A DNA stretch of 64,000 nt from an uncultured Pedobacter sp. (lineage in GTDB: Bacteria; Bacteroidota; Bacteroidia; Sphingobacteriales; Sphingobacteriaceae). Location: the NCBI RefSeq assembly GCF_946480185.1, contig NZ_CAMLIG010000009.1:62001-126000 (forward strand), in the 5' to 3' direction. Positions 34,530 to 45,978 of the stretch are shown here, one piece after another; within the stretch, counting starts at the first letter, position 1, and each line of letters starts with the position of its first letter. The notes beneath the pieces were generated by a model, which ran no database searches, had not been told where the DNA came from, and saw nothing but the letters and a program-made list of their open reading frames with translations. A program made the translations under genes and the position numbers.

Positions 34530-37500
34530 ATGTCCTTTCGTCCAGCCGAACAATTATCCAATAATATTACTGCACTCCAAATTGCTTTGAGAAAGGATAA
34601 ATCTGCCCTTCTTAGAAAGCTAGAGATAGATGCGCTCAAAAAATACGGTGGCTTTGGCGGGATAAAGAGTATTCTTTACCCAAAGGCAGAAATCTCAGAA
34701 TGGGAGAAGCTAGGAGCAACAGCTGAGGATTTGAAACTCTATCCCAAGATGATGGAATTTCATCAGCTGTTATATGAAAACTTATCTCCGGCAGAATATC
34801 AGGATGCCATTGGATCGGCTAAAAACAGTGTGCTCACCGCTTTTTATACCCCGGAATTTTTGCCCAAGCTTGTTTATGACGGGCTAGCCAAACTGAACCT
34901 AAATCCGAAAAAGATTCTTGAACCCAGTGCGGGGGCGGGAGTGTTCGTTACAACCGCGATGGAAAAATTCAGAACGCTGGAACGGATCGAAGCTGTAGAA
35001 AAAGATTTTTTGACCGCTAAGGTGCTGGAATGCTTGCTGACAAGCTATCAAGCTGAACACCGTGTACACTTTAAGGGTTTTGAAGAGTTTAAAGGTGAAC
35101 CACAAAATGACCTTGTCATCAGCAATATTCCCTTTGGAAATTTTAATGTCTATGATCCGGCAATTGAGGACGAGCATGTAAAATCTAAAATCCACAGCTA
35201 TTTCTTTGCCAAAGGCCTGGACCATTTAGGCGAAGGCGGATTGATGGTTTACCTAACAACCGACGCATTTTTAAACAGCCCTTCCAATAAGCAGGCAAGA
35301 AACTATCTTTTTAACCGGACAGACTTCGTAGGTCTGGCAGTAATGCCGGACAACCTAATGACCGACCATGCCGGCACTACTGCGCCTACCCATCTCCTAC
35401 TGCTACAAAAGCATTCCGGTAAAATTAGTTTAAGCGTGGATGAAAGTTCGCTCTTGGAAAGTATAAAGAAATTTGATGGACAGAACGAATACTTTGTGAA
35501 CGAATATATTGAAAACCATCCCGAGCTCTACTGTGGGAACCAGATAGATATAGGCTCTAACCAATATGGGAAAGCCCATTTAAGAGTTTTACAAAACGGT
35601 GCGGTTGATGAGATTGCTGAACAGCTCGCACCGATCCTTACCAGAGGTCTGCTTACAAAATTTAACAGATCATTATGGATTAAACTTCAGGAATCGTTTG
35701 CAAAACAAAAGGAATCGAAAAAGACAAGCCTTACCTTTTTAAATGCTCCGGTATATAAAGTCAGCTCAAATACCGCTCAGCTTGGTCTTTTTGATATTCC
35801 AAACGAAACGAACACCAACAGGGCGGTAGATTATCTGAATGATCTAGACGAAGTGCTGATTAATGCACAGACCGTGAAGTTAGTGAGTACCTTAAGTCCG
35901 AAGGAAGACCAGAACCGTGAAGGCATTGTACTGATCACTGGCAAAAACCGGAACAATGGTCATTTTCAGTACAAATTATACAGCAACATTGCTGAGATTA
36001 AAACGACCAGCAAATGGCTAAAATTCTCTGAACTGCAAACTGAACTGAATATGGTGAACAGGCATATCAACAGTGCAGACATTGAGTTTATTCAAAACAC
36101 GGCTCCATTTTTTGATAACCCTTTTATGCTAGCGGAACATCAGAAAATCAACTTGACGCTAAAACCTTATGATGAAATAGGGATGCTATGGACAGATGGG
36201 GAAACACTGGGAAGATTGGTTGACACAAAGTCTGCGGACAACAAGGTTACCATAAACCCCCTTGCACAAAAAGACTTAGCTTTTTACAGAAAGTACATCC
36301 GGTTAAGAGATGCCTACCTCGCATTTGACCATCACGATGACGCGAGCACTACCGAAAAAGAAACATTAAGAAAAACCTGTGATGGGTTTCATAATGATTT
36401 TATAGAAGAATATGGGCACCTGAATCTTCCGGCTAATAAAAGGAAAATACTGGAGGACCATGCCTTTGGTCTAATGATACTATCTTCTTTAGAGCAAAGG
36501 GACGGATTGGATTTTAAAAAAGCTGACTTTTTACAGGCTCCTTTGACTACGAAAAATATTGATTTTTATACGGAAGATCCTATTGAAGCGATGGGAAGGT
36601 GTCTGAGCGATATGGGTAAAGTTGATGTCCAACGCATCAGCGGGAGTTTGAAATGCACCGAAGAAGAAACGCTGACTGCGCTTAAAGGCCATATCCTTTT
36701 TAACCCTTCTAACAAAGAGTGGGAAACTGCGACCCAATACCTTTCTGGCAACGTGGTTGAAAAACTGGAAGAGGCAGAGCGCATTCACCATCAATACCCT
36801 GAAAACTCCGCCATTGCGGAAAGCTTAGACGCTATCCGCAAAGTGCAACCGGAAATTATCCCTTTTGAAATACTCGATTTCAATTTTGGCGAACGTTGGA
36901 TACCGGTTTCGTACTATGAAAAATTTGCATCTGAATTTTTTGAAACGGATGTTGAAATCACTTATCTGCCCTCTGTTGACACCTTTAAGGTAAACATCCA
37001 AAGCTACGGTCCAAAAATCAGGAATCAGTATTCCATTAGACCGAAAAGTGGGAGAACCACCTACGGCAATACGCTGTTGGAGCATGCACTGGAAAATACC
37101 AATCCACATTTCACTTATGAAGTAAATCGTGGAAGCGATACCGTCCGAATTCCGGACAACGAAGCTATTCAGCTGGCATTTGAGAAAATAGAAAGCATCA
37201 GAAATGGATTTACGGAATGGCTAAAAAGTATGCCTATTGAAGAACAGAAAACCATAGAAAAGCTATATAATGAAAAATTCAACTGCTATGTATTGCAGGA
37301 GTTTGACGGTACACATCTGAAATTTCCGGGTTTAAAAAAGAGTACGCTTGGGATCGAAGACCTGTACTCTTCCCAAAAGAATGCGGTCTGGAGAATCATC
37401 CAAAACCGAGGTGCATTGATAGATCATGAGGTTGGCTTGGGCAAAACGTTGACCATGATTGTGGCGGCACAAGAAATGAAACGGTTGGGAATTGTGCAAA

Positions 37501-40007
37501 AACCGATGATTCTTGCCTTAAAAGCAAATGTTAGAGAAATTGCAGAAACCTACCGTAAGGCTTATCCAAATGCTAAGATATTGGCTCCCGGCGAAAGGGA
37601 CTTTACACCCGACAGACGTTTAAGGCTTTTCCATGAAATCAAAAACAACAACTGGGACTGTATTATTCTAACGCATGACCAGTTCGGTAAAATACCTCAA
37701 TCTCCGGAAAAGCAAAAAGAAATCTTAGGGCAGGAAATTACCAGCCTCGAAAAAGATTTAGCAACCCTCCAAAGTTTGGGCGGAGCGATGTCTAAAAAAC
37801 TACTGAAAGGGCTAGAGATTCGCAAAAACAACCTGAACACTAAGCTCCAGACTATCATTGCTCAAATAGAAGAAAGGAAAGATACCGGAATAGACTTTAA
37901 GCAGATGGCGGTTGACCATTTATTTATCGATGAATCACATAAGTTTAAGAATTTGGGCTTTACCTCACGCCATCAACGAGTTGCCGGTCTTGGAAATACC
38001 CAAGGAAGCCAAAAGGCCTTAAACATGCTCTTTGCCATCCGGACGCTACAGGATGAACGTCAGAGCGATCTGAATGTGACTTTCCTTTCCGGAACTCCGA
38101 TTTCAAACAGCCTAACGGAAATGTATCTGATTTTTAAATATCTGCGTCCGCGGGAACTGGAACGCCAGAACATCGGAAACTTTGATGCCTGGGCTGCGGT
38201 ATTCGCTAAAAAAACAACTGATTTTGAGTTTTCGGTTACCAATGAGATCGTAGCGAAAGAACGGTTCAGACACTTTATCAAAGTCCCCGAACTGGCTTTG
38301 TTTTATAACGAGATTACAGATTTTAAAACAGCTGCACATATCAGTCTGGATAAACCGGAACTGGATGAAGAGCTCATCAATATCAAGCCAACAACAGAGC
38401 AGAGTGATTTTATCAAAAGATTAATGGAGTTTGCCAAAACCGGTGATGCTACTTTGATCGGCAGAGCTCCGCTTACGGAGTCAGAGGATAAAGGGCGGAT
38501 GTTGATTGCGACCAACTACGCCAAAAAGATGGCGGCGGATATGCGCTTGGTGGATGAAAATCTTTATGAGGATCATCCCTACAATAAAGCCAATACCTGC
38601 GCAAGAAAAGTTGCGGAAATCTACCGAGAAAGCCATGAATTAAAAGGCACACAGATTATCTTTTCAGATATCGGTACACCAAAGCCCGACCGTTTCAATA
38701 TTTATGATGCCATTAAAGATAAGCTAGTGCGGGATTTCAACATCCCAGAAGATGAAATCACTTATATCCACAGTTGGACCGACCGTCAAAAGCCGGAACT
38801 ATTCCGTAAAATGAATAAAGGAGAAATAAGGGTTTTGTTGGGAAGTACAGAAAAAGCAGGAACAGGTTTGAATGTGCAGGCTAAAGTTGTTGCGATGCAC
38901 CACATGGATATTCCATGGAAACCATCGGAACTTGAACAGCGGAACGGTAGAGGCGCCAGACAGGGAAATCTATTGGCAAAATCAGATTTTAACAATAAGG
39001 TCAAGAATTACATCTACGCAGTAGAACAATCGCTTGATAACTACAAGTTCAACCTGCTTAAAAACAAACAGACGTTTATCAGTCAGATGAAAAACTGCGG
39101 GCTAAGTACCCGAAGTATCGATGAAGGTGCGATGGACGAACAGACTGGGATGAACTTTGCTGAATATGTTGCAATTCTTTCGGGAGACACTTCCTTATTG
39201 GAGAAATCGAAGCTAGAAAAAAAGGTTGCGGTATTGGAAAGCCTAAAGACCGCTCATTTCAGACAGGTATCTAAATATAGATTCCAATTGGAAGATTTTG
39301 AAGTTCAGCTCCCCAAATCAAGGGAAATATTAAAGAACCTGACGCATGATGCCAACCATTATCAGGCTTCACTCACTTATGAAAAGGATGGGACAAAGGC
39401 GAATAGGATCAGAATTGACGGTTATCAAGATATAAATCATGAAGCGACCGGTAAATACCTGATTGAACTCCATCAGAACTGGAATCCAAAAGAGGATTTT
39501 CAGGGAACAAAGCAGATTGGAAAGCTCTACGGTTTTGAACTCTACATTTCTCAGAAACGGGAAGCATTCCAAAATAACGGAGAAATCGATTTTGAGCAGG
39601 TCAACTTTTTATATGCCCAACATCCAGACAGCGTCATCAAGTACAGCATTAATCACGGTCAGCCGAATTTGGACAACCCAAAGCTTGCAGTAAGGTACTT
39701 TTTGAATGCCATTGATAAAGTAAGTGGTTTAAAAGAGAAGCAGGAGAAAACCATCGTAGAGTTAGAAAACGAAAGGAATGCAATGAGCGAGCTGGTCAAA
39801 CAGCCTTTTGAAAAAGAACAGGCTTTGAAAGAACTGAAGAAAGCACTTTCCGAATTAGAAAAAGAAATCAATGCCAAACTGAATCCTCAAAAAACATTTG
39901 AAGAAAAGGAAGAACAAACTATCCAGTCAGATGAACAGCAGACCGTTGTACGTCCAATAAAATTAGCTGAAAATACACCGCGAAAACCAATCAGAATATC
40001 TATCTAA
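34530..40007 (+). CDS. Giant methylase - SNF2-type helicase (DarB-like, possible anti-restriction protein)
   Basis: 1825 aa. The N-terminal N6-adenine methylase-like domain has SAM motif [10 protein letters not shown] near residue 130 and SNIPFG near 195, where the usual NPPY/NPPF has Ile in place of the first Pro. An SF2 helicase fills the second half: Walker [11 protein letters not shown] near 966, DESHKF near 1133 and [10 protein letters not shown] near 1470. A coiled-coil tail follows. Large methylase-helicases like P1 DarB protect incoming element DNA from host restriction. That role is attractive here, inside the tra operon, but unproven; the altered motif may mean weak or no methylation. 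The gene starts 9 bp after the DUF1896 gene and stops 1 bp before traF. Confidence 0.88.
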   Translation: MSFRPAEQLSNNITALQIALRKDKSALLRKLEIDALKKYGGFGGIKSILYPKAEISEWEKLGATAEDLKLYPKMMEFHQLLYENLSPAEYQDAIGSAKNSVLTAFYTPEFLPKLVYDGLAKLNLNPKKILEPSAGAGVFVTTAMEKFRTLERIEAVEKDFLTAKVLECLLTSYQAEHRVHFKGFEEFKGEPQNDLVISNIPFGNFNVYDPAIEDEHVKSKIHSYFFAKGLDHLGEGGLMVYLTTDAFLNSPSNKQARNYLFNRTDFVGLAVMPDNLMTDHAGTTAPTHLLLLQKHSGKISLSVDESSLLESIKKFDGQNEYFVNEYIENHPELYCGNQIDIGSNQYGKAHLRVLQNGAVDEIAEQLAPILTRGLLTKFNRSLWIKLQESFAKQKESKKTSLTFLNAPVYKVSSNTAQLGLFDIPNETNTNRAVDYLNDLDEVLINAQTVKLVSTLSPKEDQNREGIVLITGKNRNNGHFQYKLYSNIAEIKTTSKWLKFSELQTELNMVNRHINSADIEFIQNTAPFFDNPFMLAEHQKINLTLKPYDEIGMLWTDGETLGRLVDTKSADNKVTINPLAQKDLAFYRKYIRLRDAYLAFDHHDDASTTEKETLRKTCDGFHNDFIEEYGHLNLPANKRKILEDHAFGLMILSSLEQRDGLDFKKADFLQAPLTTKNIDFYTEDPIEAMGRCLSDMGKVDVQRISGSLKCTEEETLTALKGHILFNPSNKEWETATQYLSGNVVEKLEEAERIHHQYPENSAIAESLDAIRKVQPEIIPFEILDFNFGERWIPVSYYEKFASEFFETDVEITYLPSVDTFKVNIQSYGPKIRNQYSIRPKSGRTTYGNTLLEHALENTNPHFTYEVNRGSDTVRIPDNEAIQLAFEKIESIRNGFTEWLKSMPIEEQKTIEKLYNEKFNCYVLQEFDGTHLKFPGLKKSTLGIEDLYSSQKNAVWRIIQNRGALIDHEVGLGKTLTMIVAAQEMKRLGIVQKPMILALKANVREIAETYRKAYPNAKILAPGERDFTPDRRLRLFHEIKNNNWDCIILTHDQFGKIPQSPEKQKEILGQEITSLEKDLATLQSLGGAMSKKLLKGLEIRKNNLNTKLQTIIAQIEERKDTGIDFKQMAVDHLFIDESHKFKNLGFTSRHQRVAGLGNTQGSQKALNMLFAIRTLQDERQSDLNVTFLSGTPISNSLTEMYLIFKYLRPRELERQNIGNFDAWAAVFAKKTTDFEFSVTNEIVAKERFRHFIKVPELALFYNEITDFKTAAHISLDKPELDEELINIKPTTEQSDFIKRLMEFAKTGDATLIGRAPLTESEDKGRMLIATNYAKKMAADMRLVDENLYEDHPYNKANTCARKVAEIYRESHELKGTQIIFSDIGTPKPDRFNIYDAIKDKLVRDFNIPEDEITYIHSWTDRQKPELFRKMNKGEIRVLLGSTEKAGTGLNVQAKVVAMHHMDIPWKPSELEQRNGRGARQGNLLAKSDFNNKVKNYIYAVEQSLDNYKFNLLKNKQTFISQMKNCGLSTRSIDEGAMDEQTGMNFAEYVAILSGDTSLLEKSKLEKKVAVLESLKTAHFRQVSKYRFQLEDFEVQLPKSREILKNLTHDANHYQASLTYEKDGTKANRIRIDGYQDINHEATGKYLIELHQNWNPKEDFQGTKQIGKLYGFELYISQKREAFQNNGEIDFEQVNFLYAQHPDSVIKYSINHGQPNLDNPKLAVRYFLNAIDKVSGLKEKQEKTIVELENERNAMSELVKQPFEKEQALKELKKALSELEKEINAKLNPQKTFEEKEEQTIQSDEQQTVVRPIKLAENTPRKPIRISI

Positions 40008-40008
40008 C

Positions 40009-40344
40009 ATGAAAAATAGCGTCTATCCAATCAATAAAAACATTAATAAGCCCATCGAATTTCGGGGTTTACAGGCACAATATATCTGGTACTTCGGTGC
40101 AGGTTTATTGGTACTGCTTATCCTGTTTTCTGCCCTGTACATTTTGGGTGTAAACACTTATATCTGCTTAATCATCATCATCTGTAGTGGATTATTTCTG
40201 ACGAAAAACCTATACCAATGGAGCAACCAATATGGTCCGGATGGAATGATGAAAATGTTGGCAAAACGGAAAATGCCAAGGGAGATCAAAAGCTACGGCA
40301 GATCAGTTTTTTACTTAAACACCAATAACAGCTATGGAATATAA
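40009..40344 (+). CDS. traF: Conjugative transposon protein TraF (DUF4133)
   Basis: 111 aa with two adjacent hydrophobic helices at about 28-48 and 50-68, then a basic cytoplasmic tail (YQWSNQYGPDGMMKMLAKRK). It corresponds to VirB3 in type IV secretion and should anchor the TraG ATPase. It overlaps the traG start by 11 bp, the usual arrangement. Confidence 0.9.
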   Translation: MKNSVYPINKNINKPIEFRGLQAQYIWYFGAGLLVLLILFSALYILGVNTYICLIIIICSGLFLTKNLYQWSNQYGPDGMMKMLAKRKMPREIKSYGRSVFYLNTNNSYGI

Positions 40345-42793
40345 CTTATTAAAGCACTTCCCAATTATGGGCGTGGAACACAATTGTATCCTATCCAAAA
40401 AAGGTGATTATACTGCGGTGTTTGAGGTAGAGTTGCCCGAAACTTTCACACTTTCCGATGCAGATTATGAACATATCCATCAGTCATGGGTTAAAGCAAT
40501 AAAGGTATTACCAAAGCATAGTGTGCTCCATAAACAAGATTGGTTTCTAAAGAAGAAATATCATGACACCAAAACTAATGGCGATGATTTCCTAAACCTA
40601 GCCAGTGCAAAGCATTTTAAAGACCGACCTTTTTTAGAACACAAAAGCTTTCTTTATTTGACCAAGAAACCAAAGGGACGTAGCGATTCCAGTTCCTTAG
40701 TTTCTAATCTGGTAAAACCGCACTTAGTTCCAAAAGATTGTTTAGACAAGAAAAGCCTAGCCGACTTTACAGATACTGTGAACCAGTTTCAGTCAATTGT
40801 TCAGGATTCTAAATTTGTCAATTTGCGTCGTTTGGGAACAGACGAACTATCCAGTTCACCTCAGAAAACCGGACTGATAGAACGCTATTGCTTCTTAAAT
40901 CAACAAACAAACGCCAGAGTTTATAGTGATTTCCAGTTCGGTAACGCATTAAAGGTCGGCGAAAAGCAACTGAAAATATATACGTTGGGCGATGCTTTGG
41001 ATCTGCCTCATTTTTGTGGTTCACGACTTACTTACGATAAATACTCCACAGATAAAACTAAATTCCCTATCGGCTTCGCTGGACATTTGGGACTGCTATT
41101 GCCCTGTGAACATATCTATAACCAGTATTTGTTTATTGGAAATGCCAGTGCTACACTCAAAAAATTTGAGCGTAAAAGATTAAGGTTGCAATCACTTTCT
41201 ACTTATTCCAGAGAGAACTCCATTACCAAAGATGCTACGAACGATTTCTTAAATGAAGCCATCAGCGAACAACGTTTACCGGTTAAAGCGCATTTTAATG
41301 TTCAGGTATGGAGTGACAATGAGCAACATTTAAAAGAACTCAATAATCAAGTGACTACTGCATTTTCACAAATGGATGGCTCGGTAAAGCTGGAAACGAT
41401 TGGCGCACCGCAAATCTGGTGGGCTGGCATTCCGGGAAACGAAGCAGATTTTCCCATGAATGATACCTTCGACACTTTTGCCGAACAGGCTTGCTGTTTC
41501 CTAAATATGGAAACTAATTACCGAAGCTCTCTTTCCAAGTCTGGAATCCGTTTTTGTGACCGATTGGCTTCCAAACCGGTAAATGTTGATCTATTTGATG
41601 AACCTCGAAAAAAGGGACTGACCTCCAACATGGGCATGTTGGTCTGCGGAACCTCTGGTGGAGGTAAAAGTATGACGGTCAATCATATTTTAAGTACCCT
41701 TTTTAGACAGGGAGCTCATTGCGTGACCGTAGATATTGGTGGAAGTTATAAAGGCTTGTGCGAACTGGTCAACGGCTATTACTTTACTTATACCGAGGAA
41801 AACCCGATCAAATTCAACCCTTTTTATATCGGAAATGGAGACCAATTGGACACCGAAAAAAAGGAAAGTCTTAAAGCCTTATTGATTGCACTTTGGAAAC
41901 AGGAAAACGATGCTTTCAACAGAAGCGAGTACGTTGCGCTGTCGGAAGCACTTCAAGGATTCTATTCATTAGTGGAGCGTTCAAATAAAATATTTCCATG
42001 TTTCGACAGCTTTTACGAATACTTAAAAAGTGATTTCGCAAAGCTACTTTCCTCACAAAAAGTAAAGGACAAAGATTTTGACCTGAACAATTTCCTATAT
42101 GTGTTACGGCCTTATTACAAAGGTGGAGAATTCGATTACCTGCTGAATGCGAGAGAAAATCTTGACCTGCTTAATCAGCCTTTCATTGTGATAGAACTGG
42201 ACAACATCAAAGACCATCCCATACTTTTCCCTGTGGTTACCCTGATTGTAATGGAGATGTTCATCTCTAAAATGCGGAAACTCGGAAAGGTCAGAAAAGT
42301 CCTCACGATTGATGAAGCATGGAAAGCGATTGCAAAATCCGGGATGGCGAATTTCCTGAAATATGCTTTTAAAACGATAAGGAAATTCAACGGAATCCCC
42401 ATCGTGATTACTCAGGAACTGGATGACTTAGTGAGTTCGCCCATCATCAAAGATGCCATCATCAATAATGCGGACATCAAGATATTGATGGACATGAAGA
42501 AGTACCTCAACAAGTTCAATCAGCTACAGGATGTGTTGGGACTGTCCGAAAAAGGGAAAGCAATTCTCCTATCCGTCAACAAAGACAACCGTGAAATCTT
42601 CATCGATCTGGGTGGGCAGGAAATGAAAGTCTATAAAAACGAACTCTGTCCCGAAGAATATTATGCCTATACCACCGAAGGTTCGGAAAGAGTAGAAGTA
42701 GCTGATTATGCAGAAAAACACGGAAGTATAGAGAAAGGTATTATAGCACTGGTAAAAGACAAATTAAAAGCTAAGGAGGAGAATCATGATTAG
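40334..42793 (+). CDS. traG: Conjugation ATPase TraG (VirB4-like)
   Basis: 819 aa. A long N-terminal domain precedes the ATPase with Walker A CGTSGGGKSMTV near residue 437 and Walker B VLTIDEAWKAI near 657, followed by ITQELDDL. Sequence and length fit the VirB4-like traffic ATPase of CTnDOT-type elements, which powers pilus or channel assembly at the inner membrane. It overlaps traF upstream and the TraI-like gene downstream by 8 bp, so all are one operon. Confidence 0.94.
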   Translation: MEYNLLKHFPIMGVEHNCILSKKGDYTAVFEVELPETFTLSDADYEHIHQSWVKAIKVLPKHSVLHKQDWFLKKKYHDTKTNGDDFLNLASAKHFKDRPFLEHKSFLYLTKKPKGRSDSSSLVSNLVKPHLVPKDCLDKKSLADFTDTVNQFQSIVQDSKFVNLRRLGTDELSSSPQKTGLIERYCFLNQQTNARVYSDFQFGNALKVGEKQLKIYTLGDALDLPHFCGSRLTYDKYSTDKTKFPIGFAGHLGLLLPCEHIYNQYLFIGNASATLKKFERKRLRLQSLSTYSRENSITKDATNDFLNEAISEQRLPVKAHFNVQVWSDNEQHLKELNNQVTTAFSQMDGSVKLETIGAPQIWWAGIPGNEADFPMNDTFDTFAEQACCFLNMETNYRSSLSKSGIRFCDRLASKPVNVDLFDEPRKKGLTSNMGMLVCGTSGGGKSMTVNHILSTLFRQGAHCVTVDIGGSYKGLCELVNGYYFTYTEENPIKFNPFYIGNGDQLDTEKKESLKALLIALWKQENDAFNRSEYVALSEALQGFYSLVERSNKIFPCFDSFYEYLKSDFAKLLSSQKVKDKDFDLNNFLYVLRPYYKGGEFDYLLNARENLDLLNQPFIVIELDNIKDHPILFPVVTLIVMEMFISKMRKLGKVRKVLTIDEAWKAIAKSGMANFLKYAFKTIRKFNGIPIVITQELDDLVSSPIIKDAIINNADIKILMDMKKYLNKFNQLQDVLGLSEKGKAILLSVNKDNREIFIDLGGQEMKVYKNELCPEEYYAYTTEGSERVEVADYAEKHGSIEKGIIALVKDKLKAKEENHD

Positions 42794-43466
42794 GAAAACA
42801 TTGATTTTATTATTCGTCATTGGATTAGGTCTGCGACCATTTGAAAGTAAGGCACAGCTGGCAATTGCAGAAGTCATTAAGGTAGGTGTTAAAAAAATCG
42901 TTAAAGCCGTTGACCTGAAAGTACAACGCTTACAGAACAAAACCATCTGGTTGCAGAACGCACAAAAAGTATTGGAAAATAAGCTCTCCAAATTGCGCTT
43001 GGGAGAGATCTCAGACTGGACCGAAAAACAGCGGACACTTTATCAGAATTACTTTGATGAACTGAACAAAGTAAAATTGGCTATCAGCTATTATCATCGT
43101 ATTCGAGACATCGGGTCAAAGCAGTCCCAGTTGTTAAAGGCATACCACAAAGCTTGGGAACTGAGTAAAAAAGATCCAAATTTCAACAGTGACGAACTCA
43201 GCTACATGTCAAAAGTTTATGGTGGGATCCTTCATGCCAGTTTGCAGAACATCGACCAGATTATGCTGGTGATTACGGCTTTTCAAACACAGATGTCGGA
43301 TGCCGGAAGATTAAAAATCATCAGGGAAACGGCAGATGCAATCGACCGGAATTACTATGACTTGATCGCCTTTAACCGTCAGAATATTTTACTGAGCATT
43401 TCCAGGGCAAAAGACAGTTCAGAGGCAAATCAAATTCGCCGTTGGTACGGCATCCAATCAAACTGA
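42786..43466 (+). CDS. Conjugal transfer protein TraI-like
   Basis: 226 aa. A signal peptide (LILLFVIGLGLRPFESKAQ) leads into a fully helical periplasmic protein: VDLKVQRLQNKTIWLQNAQKV, then SDELSYMSKVYGGILHASLQN and MSDAGRLKIIRETADAIDRN. It is the protein annotated TraI in Flavobacteria and Sphingobacteria ICEs. VirB5-like tip or channel proteins occupy this place in other systems. The C-terminal half is recognisably similar to the next two gene products. Confidence 0.8.
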   Translation: MIRKTLILLFVIGLGLRPFESKAQLAIAEVIKVGVKKIVKAVDLKVQRLQNKTIWLQNAQKVLENKLSKLRLGEISDWTEKQRTLYQNYFDELNKVKLAISYYHRIRDIGSKQSQLLKAYHKAWELSKKDPNFNSDELSYMSKVYGGILHASLQNIDQIMLVITAFQTQMSDAGRLKIIRETADAIDRNYYDLIAFNRQNILLSISRAKDSSEANQIRRWYGIQSN

Positions 43467-43467
43467 T

Positions 43468-44115
43468 ATGAAAAACATTATTATTTATTTCTTCTTCCTG
43501 TTAAACATCACAGCATTGAAGGCCCAGACTTTTAGCGAATGGTTTCGACAAAAAAAGACCCAGGAAAAATACCTGATCCAGCAGATTGCAGGACTAGAGG
43601 TCTATACAGGATACTTGAAGAAGGGCTATGAAATTTTTGATAAGGGTTCAAAAACTATCTCAAAAATCAAAAATAGAGACTTCAATATGCACCAAAGTTT
43701 TTTTAATGCTAAGAACAAACTGAACCCGAACTTATCTAAGCTGGTAGCCAACCTAAAGATAGAAGCTCTCAACAATGCGGTAACTGAAAAATGTATCCAG
43801 TCCAAGAAATTCATTGCGGTACAATCAGGTTTAAACACTGAACAAATAGCCTATTTCAAAACGGTTGTTATGAGGATTGAAAAAAGTGCAAAAGAATTAT
43901 TTAACGAGTACCAGCAACTAATTGAACCCGACAAAATTACGATGAATGATGAGGAACGATTGAAACGATTGATGGACTTAAAACGCTCATATTTCTCTTT
44001 ATATCAGTTCATCAATTCTTTCTGTGACGAAATCAAATTGTACAGTCAGCAGATCAAACATGAAGAAAAGGATATTTCCACATCCCAAAAAATATTAGGA
44101 TTAAAACCACAATAA
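43468..44115 (+). CDS. Secreted helical protein of the tra operon (TraI-related)
   Basis: 215 aa. A signal peptide (NIIIYFFFLLNITALKAQ) precedes a helical body. The segment TEQIAYFKTVVMRIEKSAKEL and then MNDEERLKRLMDLKRSYF aligns by eye with the same region of its two neighbours (SDELSYM, MSDAGRL upstream; GDELSYLKTV, MNDDERL downstream). It is probably a divergent duplicate working in the periplasm or at the mating channel. No enzymatic motif is seen. It starts 1 bp after the preceding stop. Confidence 0.8.
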   Translation: MKNIIIYFFFLLNITALKAQTFSEWFRQKKTQEKYLIQQIAGLEVYTGYLKKGYEIFDKGSKTISKIKNRDFNMHQSFFNAKNKLNPNLSKLVANLKIEALNNAVTEKCIQSKKFIAVQSGLNTEQIAYFKTVVMRIEKSAKELFNEYQQLIEPDKITMNDEERLKRLMDLKRSYFSLYQFINSFCDEIKLYSQQIKHEEKDISTSQKILGLKPQ

Positions 44116-44116
44116 C

Positions 44117-44746
44117 ATGAAAAAGCTATTGCTCACATTAATGCTCTGCAGTTTCTATTCTCTCGGTTTTTCGCAAAGCGCCGAAGTCAAACAGCTGATT
44201 TTAAATATCGAAAAACTGAAGCAATTCAAAAATATTTTGAATGACATGAAAAATGGATACAGAATCATCGACAAGGGATACGGGACAATCAAGAACCTTT
44301 CAGAAGGGAATTTCAATCTCCACGAAGTCTTTTTGGACAATCTACTGAAGATCAGTCCAGCAGTAAGAAAGTATCACCGTGTCGGAGAAATTATTCAGTT
44401 ACAGCTTAGACTGGGAAAATCATCCAGTCAGGCGATTAAGCGGTTCACGTCCGCTCAGAATTTCTCCGGGGATGAGCTTTCTTATCTGAAAACAGTCCTG
44501 AAAAGAATCAGCAAAAGTTCTTTGCAAAACCTTGACGACCTCACACTGATTCTTACTGCTGGGAAATTACGCATGAACGATGATGAAAGGTTGCAGGAGA
44601 TAGACCGCATTTATACAGATATGTTGGACAAAAACAAGTTTCTCATCCATTTCTTACAGGGGCAAAACATGCTTTTGAGAAATAGGGAGAAAGAACTCCA
44701 AGAGGTGAATGTTCTGAAAAATAACTATGACATAATTAATCAATGA
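44117..44746 (+). CDS. Secreted helical protein of the tra operon (TraI-related)
   Basis: 209 aa. A signal peptide (LLLTLMLCSFYSLGFSQ) is followed by helices sharing YRIIDKGYGTIKNLSEGNFN with the previous protein (YEIFDKGSKTISKIKNRDFN). It also shares GDELSYLKTVLKRISKSS and MNDDERLQEIDRIY with both neighbours. This third member of the family supports repeated duplication within the operon. It overlaps the traJ start by 4 bp. Confidence 0.8.
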   Translation: MKKLLLTLMLCSFYSLGFSQSAEVKQLILNIEKLKQFKNILNDMKNGYRIIDKGYGTIKNLSEGNFNLHEVFLDNLLKISPAVRKYHRVGEIIQLQLRLGKSSSQAIKRFTSAQNFSGDELSYLKTVLKRISKSSLQNLDDLTLILTAGKLRMNDDERLQEIDRIYTDMLDKNKFLIHFLQGQNMLLRNREKELQEVNVLKNNYDIINQ

Positions 44747-45951
44747 TATCCATGAAAAACATAAAATCACCTTTAATCTTCATCTGCTCATTGGCAGTGA
44801 TTTTCTTTCCGACCTCACTTTTTGCCCAGGGAACGGGCAGCAGCACCGGAGGTTTACACTTGGTATTGGACAATCTATATCAGGAAATGATGCCCTTGTG
44901 CAGTAAATTGATTTCCGTAGCGCAAGGTATTGCGGGCTTTGCAGCGATCTGGTATATCGGTTCAAGGGTTTGGAGACATATCGCCAGTGCAGAACCGATT
45001 GACTTCTATCCGCTGTTACGTCCCTTTGCTTTAGGCTTTGCCATTCTCATTTTCCCTCAAGTACTTAACCTGCTTAATGGGATTTTAGAGCCTACCGTTG
45101 TTGCTACCTCGTCCATGGTGCAGGATTCAAACAAATCCATTGATCTGCTCCTCAAAGAAAAAGAACGGATGGTAAAAAACAGCGATGCTTACCAGATGTA
45201 CGTTGGAACGGAAGGAGATGGAAACAGAGACCGGTGGTACAAGTACACCTATAACAACGACCCAAAAGATGAGGGTGTGATGGAGGGTTTGGGCAACGAC
45301 TTCAAATTCAGCATGGCCAAGCTTTCCTATAGCTTCCGCAATTCTATAAAGCAGTGGATGAGTGAGGTGCTGAAAGTAATTTTCCAAGCGGCTGCTTTAT
45401 GTATCAATACGCTAAGAACTTTCAATCTGGTGGTGCTTTCCATTTTAGGACCATTTGTATTTGGGATTGCAGTTTTTGATGGTTTCCAACATACGCTTAC
45501 ATCTTGGATAGCGAGATACATCAATACATTTCTGTGGCTACCGGTCGCCAATATATTTGGGAGTATTATCGGCAGGATTCAGGAAAAAATGCTGACCATG
45601 GATATTGGCCAGATCAGCCAAAACAGCGATACATTTTTCAGCAGTTCGGACAGCGCTTATTTAGTATTTATGATTATTGCCATTGTGGGCTACTTTACCG
45701 TACCAACGGTGGCTGGTTATATCGTAAACGCAGGTGGCGGAGGTGCCATGGTACAGAAAGTTACGCAATTGCTTTCTACTTCTAGTACTGGAATGGTTTC
45801 CGCGGCAGGTTCAGGAATGTCGCGAGGTATAGGAAGCATTGTTCAGGCAGGAAGTCACGCTGGTTTCGGTTCCCATAATACAGGAGGAGGTGGAACAAAG
45901 AGTTCCAGTCAAGCAGGTTCACATCTTAACAGTCGTCTTTCAAATTCTTAA
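44743..45951 (+). CDS. traJ: Conjugative transposon protein TraJ
   Basis: 402 aa. A signal-like N-terminus precedes about six hydrophobic helices (for example LISVAQGIAGFAAIWYIG, FALGFAILIFPQVLNLL, LVVLSILGPFVFGIAVF, YLVFMIIAIVGYFTVP). A Gly/Ser-rich tail follows (from about 345). The layout is that of VirB6-like inner-membrane channel proteins. A second ATG three codons in (44752) is also possible. Confidence 0.88.
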   Translation: MISMKNIKSPLIFICSLAVIFFPTSLFAQGTGSSTGGLHLVLDNLYQEMMPLCSKLISVAQGIAGFAAIWYIGSRVWRHIASAEPIDFYPLLRPFALGFAILIFPQVLNLLNGILEPTVVATSSMVQDSNKSIDLLLKEKERMVKNSDAYQMYVGTEGDGNRDRWYKYTYNNDPKDEGVMEGLGNDFKFSMAKLSYSFRNSIKQWMSEVLKVIFQAAALCINTLRTFNLVVLSILGPFVFGIAVFDGFQHTLTSWIARYINTFLWLPVANIFGSIIGRIQEKMLTMDIGQISQNSDTFFSSSDSAYLVFMIIAIVGYFTVPTVAGYIVNAGGGGAMVQKVTQLLSTSSTGMVSAAGSGMSRGIGSIVQAGSHAGFGSHNTGGGGTKSSSQAGSHLNSRLSNS

Positions 45952-45978
45952 ATATTAAATCTAAAATATTTACACATC

